A DNA stretch of 64,000 bases from Actinomadura syzygii. GTDB taxonomy: Bacteria; Actinomycetota; Actinomycetes; Streptosporangiales; Streptosporangiaceae. The first letter of the stretch is position 1. Each line of letters opens with the position of its first letter. Below are positions 50,487 through 57,834 of this stretch, piece after piece. The translations under genes were made by a program, and so were the position numbers. The stretch lies in NCBI RefSeq assembly GCF_008085905.1, contig NZ_VSFF01000020.1:62001-126000 (forward strand), read 5' to 3'. The notes beneath the pieces were generated by a model, which was given only the letters and a program-made list of their open reading frames with translations, had not been told where the DNA came from and made no database searches.

Positions 50487-51200
50487 TTGGTCGAGCCGAC
50501 GCCGCGGCACGAGCCCGGCCATGACTGCGTCCTCTGCCCGCCCCTGCGGTTCCGGTTCAACGAGATGGCCGACCTCCCGGGCGAGGCGGGCGTCATCGCG
50601 CGCGACGCCGACTTCCTGCTGATGCCGGACGTCGCGCCGCTCGCCGAGGGCCACCTCCTCCTGGTGACCCGCGAGCACTGGCAGTGCGCCGCCGCCTTCG
50701 CCCCGCCGCTGTGGGAGCGGGCCCTGCGCTGGCGCGACCGCGCCGCCCGCCTCTACCGCCGCGCCTACGGGACGGACGACCTGCTCCTCTTCGAGCACGG
50801 CCCGGCCACCCCGCAGGGCGGCGGCGCGTGCATCGACCACGCGCACTGGCACTTCCTGCCCGGCACGCCCGGCGTGCGGAGGCTCGCCGAGGACCGGGGG
50901 CTCCCCGGCGCGCCCGCCGGCCACGCCGCGCTGCGCGCCCGCCTCCGCGCCGGGCGCTCCTACCTCCTGATCGAGGAGGACGGCGTCGCGACAGTCCATC
51001 CCGGGGACGGCGTGCGCAGCCAGTTCCTGCGCTGGGCCGTGACCACCGCCGGACGGCCGGGAGAGACCTGGCGCTGGCAGGAGGCGTTCGGCCTCCCGGC
51101 CAGCAGGCGCCGCTTCCTGCGCACGCTGCGGTCCTTGCGCGCCGCGGTCCAGGACGAGCCGCTGTCCGAGGAGCCTCAGTCCTCGGACAGCCACCAGTAG
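50487..51200 (+). CDS. HIT-like protein with CVLC and HAHWH motifs
   Basis: This ~237-residue cytosolic protein has CVLC near the start, GHLLLVTREHW in the middle and a triad-like IDHAHWHFLPG preceded by EHGPATPQGGGACID. This is the HIT/GalT superfamily layout (HxHxH), so nucleotide phosphate-ester chemistry is likely, with unknown substrate. It is distinct from the Rv2613c-type HIT protein elsewhere in the window. TTG at 50487 has GGAGG close upstream; ATG at 50370 or 50379 would add an Arg/Gly-rich leader and cannot be excluded. It is divergent from the squalene-cyclase-like gene and its 3' end overlaps the kinase gene by 25 bp. Confidence 0.72.
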   Translation: MVEPTPRHEPGHDCVLCPPLRFRFNEMADLPGEAGVIARDADFLLMPDVAPLAEGHLLLVTREHWQCAAAFAPPLWERALRWRDRAARLYRRAYGTDDLLLFEHGPATPQGGGACIDHAHWHFLPGTPGVRRLAEDRGLPGAPAGHAALRARLRAGRSYLLIEEDGVATVHPGDGVRSQFLRWAVTTAGRPGETWRWQEAFGLPASRRRFLRTLRSLRAAVQDEPLSEEPQSSDSHQ

Positions 51201-52132
51201 AGCTCGGACGCGGCGAGCCGGTCGCCGAACCCCGCGCGCTCCACGCCGTGCCGGTATCCGCTCGAATACTCGATCGGCGGACGTCCGCGCTGATGGGCGA
51301 GCACCCGTTCCAACGATGTCGGGCCGAACCGCAGCAGCCACAGCGGGGATCCCGGGACCGCGTCGTCCAGGACGGGCGGCAGCGCCCGCACCTCGCTCGC
51401 GGTCGTCGGTCCCGGACGGCCGAGCAGCCGCGCCAGCGTCGGCGCCTCCGAGATGACCAGGTCGGCGAGCGCCAGCGTCGGCAGGACGCCGTCCGCCGGG
51501 AGCCGCGCGTCGACGTCGTGCGGGACGAGGTCGAACGCGACCCTCGTCCCCGCGTCGCGGGCGAGGCGCGCCGCCGCGTGCAGCGCGTCCCGCGAGACGG
51601 GCGACAGCAGCGAGTACCCGTCGACGGCCAGCACGTCGGCGTCCGCGATCCGGGCGGCGGACGCCGCGACGTCCCGGCCGGTCAGGCGGCGTGCGGGCGG
51701 GTCGTCCCGGACGACCAGCAACCGGACGCCCCGCCCGCCGCCGCCCCCGTCGCCGCCCCCCTGGTCGCGCAGCATGACCGACACGCCGTTCGGTGCGCCG
51801 GGCTCGACGCACAGGAGGTCGCCCGCTCCGAGCCGCTCCAGCTCCCGGCGGATCACCGGCGTGAAGTCGTCGTCGCCGACCTTGGCGAGGACGTCCACCC
51901 GGCGGAAGCAGCGGGTCGCGCTGCGGGCCAGGTTGACGGCCGTCCCCGCGACCACGGCCCGCGCGGGGGCGTAGGAGAGGCGGTCGGCGTCGAGATCGGC
52001 GAACCGGACGTCGGGCAGCGTGGCGCGTACCTCGATCCCCACGTCGCCGATGACGACCATGGCGAAGCGGCGCTCGTCGGCGCCGTCCAATCCGGGCCAC
52101 TCCGCCGGGGACGCGCCCCTGTCGCGCGGCAT
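51176..52132 (-). CDS. PfkB-family (ribokinase-like) sugar kinase
   Basis: This 318-residue protein has N-terminal MVVIGDVGIEV, substrate-loop GTAVNLARSA (family form GGxxxN), a long Gly/Asp-rich loop and C-terminal GFGDRLAA at the position of the PfkB signature GAGD with the catalytic Asp. Sugar or nucleoside phosphorylation is implied; the substrate is not known and the signature is degenerate. ATG at 52132 or the in-frame ATG at residue 25 may be the start. It follows the Nudix gene by one base, so the two form a unit. Confidence 0.82.
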   Translation of the reverse strand: MPRDRGASPAEWPGLDGADERRFAMVVIGDVGIEVRATLPDVRFADLDADRLSYAPARAVVAGTAVNLARSATRCFRRVDVLAKVGDDDFTPVIRRELERLGAGDLLCVEPGAPNGVSVMLRDQGGGDGGGGGRGVRLLVVRDDPPARRLTGRDVAASAARIADADVLAVDGYSLLSPVSRDALHAAARLARDAGTRVAFDLVPHDVDARLPADGVLPTLALADLVISEAPTLARLLGRPGPTTASEVRALPPVLDDAVPGSPLWLLRFGPTSLERVLAHQRGRPPIEYSSGYRHGVERAGFGDRLAASELYWWLSED

Positions 52133-52133
52133 C

Positions 52134-52640
52134 TCAGCCGGACGCGGCCAGGAACGCCCGCATCACCGGGCGCAGGCTCGGGATCAGCTCGTAGGCGCCG
52201 ATCTCCTCCAGCGGAACCCAGGCGCACCCGTCGAGATGGTCGCTCTCCTCCTGGTTCTCCAGGCTGGGGTCGAGCGTGACCGGACGGCACCGCCGCGCCG
52301 CCGCCACCACGCGGATCTGCCCGCCCGCCGGGCGGCGGCCGGGGGCCGCGCGGTCGGGCATGAACCACTGCCACAGGTGGAACGGCGGGCCGGGGTCGAT
52401 CTTGAGACCGACCTCCTCCCACACCTCCCGCCTGATGTGGTCGTCGAGGCCGAGGTCGCCCTCCACCTCCAGCCGCCCGCCGGGCACCTCCCAGCGCCCC
52501 GGGTGGAACGGGTCGGACGCCGACTTGCGGACCAGCAGCAGCCGCCCGCCGGACACGATGAACGCCTTCTGCGCGAACTGCAGGGTGATCGGGGAGAAGG
52601 CGTGCAGGGGGCCGGCCGCGCCGGCCTCGGCCGAGGGCAT
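52134..52640 (-). CDS. Nudix hydrolase
   Basis: This 168-residue enzyme has GGRLEVEGDLGLDDHIRREV followed by WEEVGL. The REVWEEVG end of the Nudix box, which binds the divalent metal, is intact. The distance from GG to RE is about two residues longer than the standard box. The N-terminal ITLQFAQKAFIVSGGRLLLV is typical of the fold. It cleaves a nucleoside diphosphate linked to an unknown moiety. ATG at 52640 lies after GGGAGG. It is coupled to the PfkB-like gene. Confidence 0.85.
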   Translation of the reverse strand: MPSAEAGAAGPLHAFSPITLQFAQKAFIVSGGRLLLVRKSASDPFHPGRWEVPGGRLEVEGDLGLDDHIRREVWEEVGLKIDPGPPFHLWQWFMPDRAAPGRRPAGGQIRVVAAARRCRPVTLDPSLENQEESDHLDGCAWVPLEEIGAYELIPSLRPVMRAFLAASG

Positions 52641-52958
52641 CGCGGAACCACCTCCCTGGCCCTGGCGGGCCGTTCCGGAGGGTGCGGGGCGTCCCCCCAC
52701 TTGAGATCAGGCCGTGGTCCCGTCACCGTAACAGCGCCGCACCGTGACGCCGAGACGCCCGCCGCGCCAGAACTTCCTCACCCATCGGCCCCTCCCCGGC
52801 GGCCCCGGACGCCCCGCGCCGCGCCGGGACGACCGTCCGGCCCGGGAATGGGCGCGGGCCCCACGCTGTTGAGCACGGTGGCGTACCTCACTCAGGCACC
52901 ACGGCGGGTTCGGGCGGACGGCGCCGTCCCGACCGGTGCGGGGGCTCCGAGCGGGTGG

Positions 52959-52964
52959 TATCTT
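52959..52964 (+). promoter_or_regulatory. Candidate -10 box for the infC operon
   Basis: TATCTT fits TANNNT and would start a ~260-nt leader ahead of infC. There is no convincing -35. Confidence 0.4.
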
Positions 52965-53142
52965 GGTGGCCGACCGGCTCTGCGCGCGCGACCCAGCGGT
53001 GGCGTGTGCCGGGCACACAAGCGGAGGCCACCTCCCACCTGACCGGCCGCAAGGCCGGAGGGTCTCGGTCCGGCGAACGGGCGCGCGGCGCTCGTCCAGC
53101 CGTCGTCCCCGAGCGGCAGGGCCGCCGGGGAGACCGAAGGTG

Positions 53143-53174
53143 GCCCCGTACGTGACGTCGTGCGGGGCTTTTCT
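53143..53174 (+). terminator. Intrinsic terminator within the infC leader (candidate attenuator)
   Basis: A 10-bp stem GCCCCGTACG (53143-53152) pairs with CGTGCGGGGC (53159-53168) through one G-U pair. The loop is TGACGT, and TTTTCT follows immediately. It lies 59 bp before the infC start, inside the predicted transcript, where premature termination would control the operon. Confidence 0.65.
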
Positions 53175-53232
53175 CGTGGAAGCCTCGGGGTACGACCGGT
53201 CAAACGAATGTGAACGGCCCCAAGGAGGTCCC

Positions 53233-53778
53233 ATCAGCGCCGAACCGCGTATCAACGACCGCATTCGCGTGCCCGAGGTCCGGCTCGTCGGCCCGAACGG
53301 CGAACAGGTTGGCATAGTGCCCATCGCCAAGGCCCTTGAACTCGCGCGCGAGTCGGACCTCGACCTCGTCGAGGTCGCGCCCACGGCGCGCCCGCCCGTC
53401 GCCAAGCTCATGGACTACGGCAAGTTCAAGTACGAGTCCGCGATGAAGGCGCGTGAGGCGCGCAAGAACCAGGCGCACACGGTCATCAAGGAGATCAAGC
53501 TCCGCCCGAAGATCGACCCGCACGACTACGAGACCAAGAAGGGTCACGTGGTGCGGTTCCTGAAGGCCGGGGACAAGGTGAAGGTCACGATCATGTTCCG
53601 CGGTCGTGAGCAGTCCCGTCCCGAGCTCGGTTTCCGGCTGCTGCAGCGGCTCGCCGACGACGTCGAGGAGCTCGGCTTCGTCGAGTCGCGGCCGAAGCAG
53701 GACGGCCGGAATATGATCATGGTGATCGGACCGCACAAGAAGAAGACGGCCCGCGGTCAGGAGACCGAGAGCGCCTGA
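53233..53778 (+). CDS. infC: Translation initiation factor IF-3, predicted ATC start
   Basis: This 181-residue IF-3 has N-domain EPRINDRIRVPEVRLVGPNG and the basic linker/C-domain MKAREARKNQAHTVIKEIKL and MFRGREQSRPELG. It binds the 30S subunit and checks the initiator tRNA and start codon. ATC at 53233 has a perfect AAGGAGG (53222-53228) four bases upstream, and the family N-terminus begins right there. No ATG, GTG or TTG lies at a sensible distance. Non-canonical starts on infC allow IF-3 to repress itself. The leader also contains a terminator. It starts the infC-rpmI-rplT operon. Confidence 0.92.
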   Translation: MSAEPRINDRIRVPEVRLVGPNGEQVGIVPIAKALELARESDLDLVEVAPTARPPVAKLMDYGKFKYESAMKAREARKNQAHTVIKEIKLRPKIDPHDYETKKGHVVRFLKAGDKVKVTIMFRGREQSRPELGFRLLQRLADDVEELGFVESRPKQDGRNMIMVIGPHKKKTARGQETESA

Positions 53779-53852
53779 CGGCCGTCCCGGGACCGCTCCC
53801 GCGGCGGGCCCGGTACCGCGACCTCGCGGGCGGAGCGGGGTCACGGCGCACG

Positions 53853-53858
53853 TAGATT
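53853..53858 (+). promoter_or_regulatory. Possible internal -10 box before rpmI
   Basis: TAGATT fits TANNNT in the 183-bp gap between infC and rpmI. No -35 is evident, so this is tentative. Confidence 0.25.
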
Positions 53859-53961
53859 GAAGCCTGACCAGGCGCGTCCACGGCAGCTCGTGCGATGCGT
53901 CGATCAGGCGCGCCCCCGTGCCGTCCGCACGGGGCAGGGACAGAGGGAGACGACGGCGACC

Positions 53962-54156
53962 ATGCCGAAGACCAAGACCCACAGCGGTGCCAAGAAGCGC
54001 TTCAAGCTGACCGGCACCGGCAAGGTGATGCGCCGCCGCGCCAACCGCAACCACCTGCTTGAGCACAAGCCGTCCAAGCGGACCCGGCGGCTGGACGGAC
54101 CGGCCGTGGTGGCCGACGCCGACGCCAAGAACATCAAGAAGCTGCTGCGCAAGTAG
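53962..54156 (+). CDS. rpmI: 50S ribosomal protein bL35
   Basis: This 64-residue basic protein begins PKTKTHSGAKKRFKLTGTGK and ends KNIKKLLRK, the complete bL35 sequence. ATG at 53962 is the family start; the AGGGAGA upstream is somewhat distant. It lies between infC and rplT. Confidence 0.96.
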   Translation: MPKTKTHSGAKKRFKLTGTGKVMRRRANRNHLLEHKPSKRTRRLDGPAVVADADAKNIKKLLRK

Positions 54157-54225
54157 CACCCGACCGGCAACATCAGCGACCGGCCGAGGCCCGGACGGCC
54201 CCGGCCCCCACGAAGGAGTCAGCAC

Positions 54226-54606
54226 GTGGCACGCGTGAAGCGGGCGGTCAACGCCGCCAAGAAGCGTCGGGTCGTCCTGGAGCGGTCGAGCGGCTACCGC
54301 GGCCAGCGCTCTCGCCTGTACCGCAAGGCCAAGGAGCAGCAGCTCCACTCGATGACCTACGCGTTCCGTGACCGCAAGGACCGCAAGGGCCAGTTCCGCC
54401 GCCTGTGGATCCAGCGCATCAACGCGGCGGCCCGCGCCAACGGCATCACCTACAACCGGTTCATCCAGGGCCTGAAGGCCGCCGAGGTCGAGGTCGACCG
54501 GCGCATGCTCGCCGAGCTCGCCGTGAACGACGCGCCCGCCTTCGCCGCTCTGGTCAAGGTCGCCAAGGACGCGCTCCCCGCCGAGGGAAACTCGGAGGCG
54601 GCCTGA
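54226..54606 (+). CDS. rplT: 50S ribosomal protein bL20
   Basis: This 126-residue 23S rRNA-binding assembly protein begins ARVKRAVNAAKKRRVVLERS and includes GYRGQRSRLYRKAKEQ and LWIQRINAAARANGITYNRF. GTG at 54226 has GAAGGAG upstream. In Firmicutes and proteobacteria bL20 represses its own operon; whether it acts on the leader upstream of infC here is unknown. Confidence 0.96.
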   Translation: MARVKRAVNAAKKRRVVLERSSGYRGQRSRLYRKAKEQQLHSMTYAFRDRKDRKGQFRRLWIQRINAAARANGITYNRFIQGLKAAEVEVDRRMLAELAVNDAPAFAALVKVAKDALPAEGNSEAA

Positions 54607-54640
54607 GCCCGGGCATCCGGACTCGGGCGAACGACGCGAC

Positions 54641-55456
54641 ATGGCGGGCCGCGAGCTGACCTCCGTCCGGTCTCCACGGGTGAAGGCCGCTCGGCGGCTC
54701 GCCAAACGGGCCTTCCGGCGCCGCGAGAACCGGTTCCTCGCCGAGGGGCCGCAGGCGGTCCGGGAGGCGCTGGAGATCCCCGGCGGGCTGGCCGAGCTGT
54801 TCGCCACGGCGGAGGCTGAGGCCCGCCACCCCGAGCTGGTGGCCGCCGCCGAGCGGGCGGGCGCGCCGGTGCTGCGCGTCAGCGGCGAGGTCATGGCCGA
54901 GCTCGCGCAGACCGTCACCCCGCAGGGGCTGCTGGCGGTGTGCGGGTTCGTGGACGTCCCGCTGGAGACGGCGCTCGCCGCCGGTCCCCGGCTGGTGACC
55001 GTCCTCGCGCACGTCCGCGACCCCGGCAACGCGGGCACGGTGCTGCGCACCGCCGACGCGGCGGGCTCGGAGGCGGTCGTGTTCACCGACGCGTCCGTCG
55101 ACCCCTACAACGGCAAGTGCGTGCGCGCCTCGGCGGGCAGCCTGTTCCACCTGCCCGTCGTCGTCGGGCCGCGGTTCGACGCGCTCATCCCGGAGCTGCG
55201 CGGCGCGGGGCTCACCGTCCTCGCCGCGGACGGCGGGGGCAAGCGCACGCTGGACGAGGCACTCGACGACGGCCTTCTCGCACGCCCCACCGCCTGGGTG
55301 TTCGGCAACGAGGCGTGGGGCCTGCCCGCCGAGATCCTCGGCAGCGTCGACGAGGTCGTGCGCGTCCCGATCCACGGGCGCGCCGAGAGCCTGAACCTCG
55401 CGACGGCCGCGGCCGTATGCCTCTACGCCTCGGCCCGCGCCCAGCGCGGGACGTGA
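54641..55456 (+). CDS. SpoU/TrmH-family rRNA 2'-O-methyltransferase (TsnR-like)
   Basis: This 271-residue enzyme has an N-terminal L30e-like RNA-binding domain and a C-terminal knotted SPOUT domain. Motif 1 is DPGNAGTVLRTADAAG, motif 2 is VFGNEAWGLP and motif 3 is IHGRAESLNLATAAAV. It methylates a ribose 2'-OH, most likely in 23S rRNA. The position after rplT matches the mycobacterial gene annotated tsnR; no thiostrepton link is implied here. ATG at 54641 is 34 bp after rplT, without a clear ribosome site. Confidence 0.9.
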   Translation: MAGRELTSVRSPRVKAARRLAKRAFRRRENRFLAEGPQAVREALEIPGGLAELFATAEAEARHPELVAAAERAGAPVLRVSGEVMAELAQTVTPQGLLAVCGFVDVPLETALAAGPRLVTVLAHVRDPGNAGTVLRTADAAGSEAVVFTDASVDPYNGKCVRASAGSLFHLPVVVGPRFDALIPELRGAGLTVLAADGGGKRTLDEALDDGLLARPTAWVFGNEAWGLPAEILGSVDEVVRVPIHGRAESLNLATAAAVCLYASARAQRGT

Positions 55457-55738
55457 CCGGCGCGTGAAGTAAGGGCGCGGAACGCGGCCGACGACGGGCC
55501 GACGGCGCGCCGAGGCCGCTGCGGTGCGTGACCGGATGGCCGCAACCGGTCGTCCCGGTCGCGGTGCCCCGGGCGGTGAACTGGGAGGATGGTCCGCACT
55601 CCGAGGTCGGTCCGGGGGTGGACCGGCCGCCGCGGGACTCGTCCGCAGGTAGGAGCGGGAACGGGCCTGACGAGGGATCTCTCCGCCCTGGTCCGGTGCC
55701 TACGGTGTTGATCAGTGCTTTGACCAGGGGCGGCGCCG

Positions 55739-56314
55739 ATGCCGCGCAGAGTGGGGGCGAACGTGATGACCGAGGAGACCTGGCCGCCCAGGAGGGCGGG
55801 CCGGCGCGGGCCGGACGTGCGGTGCGCGCCGCGCGCCGTCGCCGCGGCTCCCGGGGCCTCCGGCGCGCGGGCCGGCGGTGACCGCGGCCCGGCCGGACGC
55901 GTCCCGGGCGGCCTCGCCGCGGGCACCGTCGCCAGTGCCGCCCCGAGCACCGCCGAACTGCGGGTCGAGGTCGCGCTGCGGCACGGCGACACCGCCGTCG
56001 TCGCGGTGGCGGGCGAGATCGACCTGCACACGGCCGACACCCTGCGCGCGCGGCTCGTCGAGCTGCACGGCACGGGGATGCGCCGCCTGGTGGCCGACTT
56101 CGCGGCCGTCCCGTTCTGCGACGCGGCCGGGCTCGGCGCGCTGGTCGCCGCGCACAACCAGGTTTCCGCGACCGGCGGCGAGATCGCGCTCGCCGGGGTC
56201 CGTCCCGCCCAACTGCGGCTGCTGCGGATCACCGGGCTCGACCGCCTGTTCGCCGTCCACGCGGACGTGCCGGACGCGCTCGCCGGCCACGACTCGCCGA
56301 GCACCTCCCGCTGA
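55739..56314 (+). CDS. STAS-domain anti-sigma-factor-antagonist-like protein with Ala-Ala at the phosphosite
   Basis: This 191-residue protein has a disordered Arg/Pro/Gly-rich N-terminus (~70 residues) and a STAS domain. The domain has VVAVAGEIDLHTADTLRARL, then FCDAAGLGALVAAHNQV, and ends in RLFAVHADVPDAL. In SpoIIAA-type antagonists the DSSG segment carries the Ser phosphorylated by the anti-sigma kinase. Here it reads D128-A129-A130-G131, so no such Ser exists. It may be a permanently active antagonist or serve a different role. ATG at 55739 or 55766 may be the start. No sigma or anti-sigma gene is adjacent. Confidence 0.82.
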   Translation: MPRRVGANVMTEETWPPRRAGRRGPDVRCAPRAVAAAPGASGARAGGDRGPAGRVPGGLAAGTVASAAPSTAELRVEVALRHGDTAVVAVAGEIDLHTADTLRARLVELHGTGMRRLVADFAAVPFCDAAGLGALVAAHNQVSATGGEIALAGVRPAQLRLLRITGLDRLFAVHADVPDALAGHDSPSTSR

Positions 56315-56429
56315 CGTCCACGACTCGGTGACGTCTGTGATCCGCTGACGTCCGCGACCCGGTGACGTCCGCGAGCCCGCGGGTCCTCGTCCTCGGTGGG
56401 GTGCGCGTCCCGTGACGTTCGCGGCCCGG
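56312..56429 (+). repeat. 17-bp TGACGTC tandem array at the STAS stop codon
   Basis: Four contiguous 17-bp units begin at 56312, 56329, 56346 and 56363, each starting TGACGTC and close to TGACGTCCGCGACCCGG. The first unit starts with the TGA stop of the STAS gene. A fifth, degenerate unit lies at 56413-56429 after a 33-bp gap. The array ends ~150 bp before the orphan histidine kinase. It may be a minisatellite or a set of protein-binding sites. Confidence 0.85.
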
Positions 56430-56531
56430 GAGGCGCGGGGGCGGTCCCGGGGCCGTCGCGATCCCGCCCGCGGGCTACAGATGCCTTTCCGCAGGGGGCT
56501 TTCCGGGTCCCGCAAGACGCCCGACTGCGGC

Positions 56532-56537
56532 TAGAGT
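56532..56537 (+). promoter_or_regulatory. Candidate -10 box for the orphan histidine kinase
   Basis: TAGAGT fits TANNNT, 46 bp before the GTG start, with the GGAGG site at 56573-56577 between them. Confidence 0.4.
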
Positions 56538-56582
56538 CTCTTCTCGACAGGCCGCGTTCCCTTCGGTGTTCTGGAGGCCGCT

Positions 56583-57716
56583 GTGGGCGGAGAGGAAGCC
56601 CCTCGCGTGGCCGCCCGCGTGCCCGCGCAGCGGTCCGCGGCCGGCCCCGGCGGGGATGCGTCCGGCCTCGCCTCGGTCGCCGCCGACGAACTGCCCGACG
56701 GGCTGCTCGTCGCGGGCCGCGACGCCCGGGTGGTGGTGTTCAACGCCGCCGCCGCGCGGATGACCGGCGTCGCCGCCGGGTCCGCGCTCGGCCGCGACTT
56801 CCGCGACGTCCTGCCGCTGCACGACGCCGAGGGCCGCGACTGGTGGAAGTGCCTCGCCCCCTACGACGGCCTCGCCATCCGCACCCGGCACCCCGAGCGC
56901 GTCCTGTTCCTGCCCGACGGCACGGAGGTGCTGGTCACCGCCGCGTACCGGCGCGACGGCGAGGGCCGCGTGGAGCGGTTCACCGTGAGCCTGCGCGACG
57001 CCCTGCACCGCGCCCGCCAGGAGCGCGACCGCGCCGACCTCGTCTCCACCGTCGCGCACGAGCTGCGCTCCCCGCTGACCAGCGTCAAGGGCTTCACCGC
57101 GACGCTGCTGGCCAAGTGGCACCGCTTCAACGACGACCAGAAGCGCGTCATGCTGGAGACGGTCAACGCCGACGCCGACCGGGTCACCCGGCTGATCACC
57201 GAGCTGCTCGACGTGTCCCGCATCGAGGCGGGCCGGCTGGAGATGCACCGCCAGGTCGTCGACCTGCCGGAGGAGGTCCGCAAGGTGATCGCGGGCCGGG
57301 TCGCGGCGGGCGAGGCGGAGGACCGGTTCCGCTTCGAGACGCGCGGCGAGCTGCCCGAGATGTGGCTCGACCCCGACAAGATGGATCAGATCCTCGGTAA
57401 CCTTGTGGAGAACGCGGTGCGCCATGGGGCGGGCACCGTCACCATCGTGGTGGAGCCGGACGCGCACAAGGAGGGAGCCGCCGTGTCGGTGCGCGACGAG
57501 GGCGAGGGCATCCCGCCCGAGGCGGCCCAGCGCGTCTTCCGGCAGTTCTGGCGCGGCCCCGGCGGCAACCGCCGCGGCGGCACCGGCCTCGGGCTCTACA
57601 TCGTGAAGGGCCTGGTCGAGGCGCACGGCGGCGTGATCGCCGTGCGGCGGGCGCCCGGCGGCGGCGCCGAGTTCCGATTTACCGTGCCCGCAGGGGCCCC
57701 CGACCACGCCGGCTGA
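56583..57716 (+). CDS. Orphan PAS-domain sensor histidine kinase, soluble
   Basis: This 377-residue kinase has no membrane segment. A PAS domain spans ~33-140 (DGLLVAGRDARVVVFNAAAARMTG). A HisKA box VSTVAHELRSPLTSVKG carries the phosphorylated H159. HATPase_c follows with ILGNLVENAVRHG (N-box), RDEGEGIPPEAAQRVF (G1) and GGTGLGLYIVKG (G2). No response regulator is adjacent. Actinomycetes such as Streptomyces carry an orphan kinase in this same interval between the rplT region and pheS. GTG at 56583 has GGAGG five bases upstream. Confidence 0.92.
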   Translation: MGGEEAPRVAARVPAQRSAAGPGGDASGLASVAADELPDGLLVAGRDARVVVFNAAAARMTGVAAGSALGRDFRDVLPLHDAEGRDWWKCLAPYDGLAIRTRHPERVLFLPDGTEVLVTAAYRRDGEGRVERFTVSLRDALHRARQERDRADLVSTVAHELRSPLTSVKGFTATLLAKWHRFNDDQKRVMLETVNADADRVTRLITELLDVSRIEAGRLEMHRQVVDLPEEVRKVIAGRVAAGEAEDRFRFETRGELPEMWLDPDKMDQILGNLVENAVRHGAGTVTIVVEPDAHKEGAAVSVRDEGEGIPPEAAQRVFRQFWRGPGGNRRGGTGLGLYIVKGLVEAHGGVIAVRRAPGGGAEFRFTVPAGAPDHAG

Positions 57717-57734
57717 GCCCGGCGGCCGCCGGGC
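57717..57734 (+). terminator. Palindromic hairpin after the histidine kinase
   Basis: GCCCGGCGGCCGCCGGGC is a perfect 18-bp palindrome that begins at the base after the kinase TGA and can form a 7-bp stem with a four-base loop. It lacks a U-tract. Confidence 0.5.
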
Positions 57735-57790
57735 CCCTGGACGGGCCGCGCGTTCCGCGCACGCTTTCCGGATCTTCACCGCCCGCGCAC

Positions 57791-57796
57791 TAGACT
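57791..57796 (+). promoter_or_regulatory. Candidate -10 box for pheST
   Basis: TAGACT fits TANNNT, 38 bp before the pheS ATG. A short frame from ATG at 57824 (GGAG at 57817-57820) overlaps the pheS start and ends at 57883. It has no Phe codons. Confidence 0.45.
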
Positions 57797-57834
57797 GCGG
57801 GCGTCCCACGCCGACCGGAGTCGATGACACAGCC

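Larger units (their letters stand above)
52641..53232. other. 592-bp divergent region holding the infC leader
   Basis: No confident gene is seen. The left third contains only the Nudix upstream region. A candidate -10 box, TATCTT, lies at 52959-52964, followed by a ~260-nt leader. The leader has a CCGGCC-GCAA-GGCCGG hairpin (53043-53058), a possible long-range pair GGTCTC (53061-53066) with GAGACC (53130-53135), and an intrinsic terminator (53143-53174). The infC frame is open through this leader, but its sequence is not conserved-looking protein. Confidence 0.65.

Noticed and set aside
52936..53232. In-frame N-terminal extension of IF-3
   Set aside because: The sequence is unlike IF-3, spans a predicted terminator, and homologues begin at the ATC that has a perfect Shine-Dalgarno.
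55528..55881. 117-codon open frame before the STAS gene
   Set aside because: Low-complexity composition, overlap with the STAS gene in another frame and no recognisable domain. The 55457-55738 gap holds no gene I can support.
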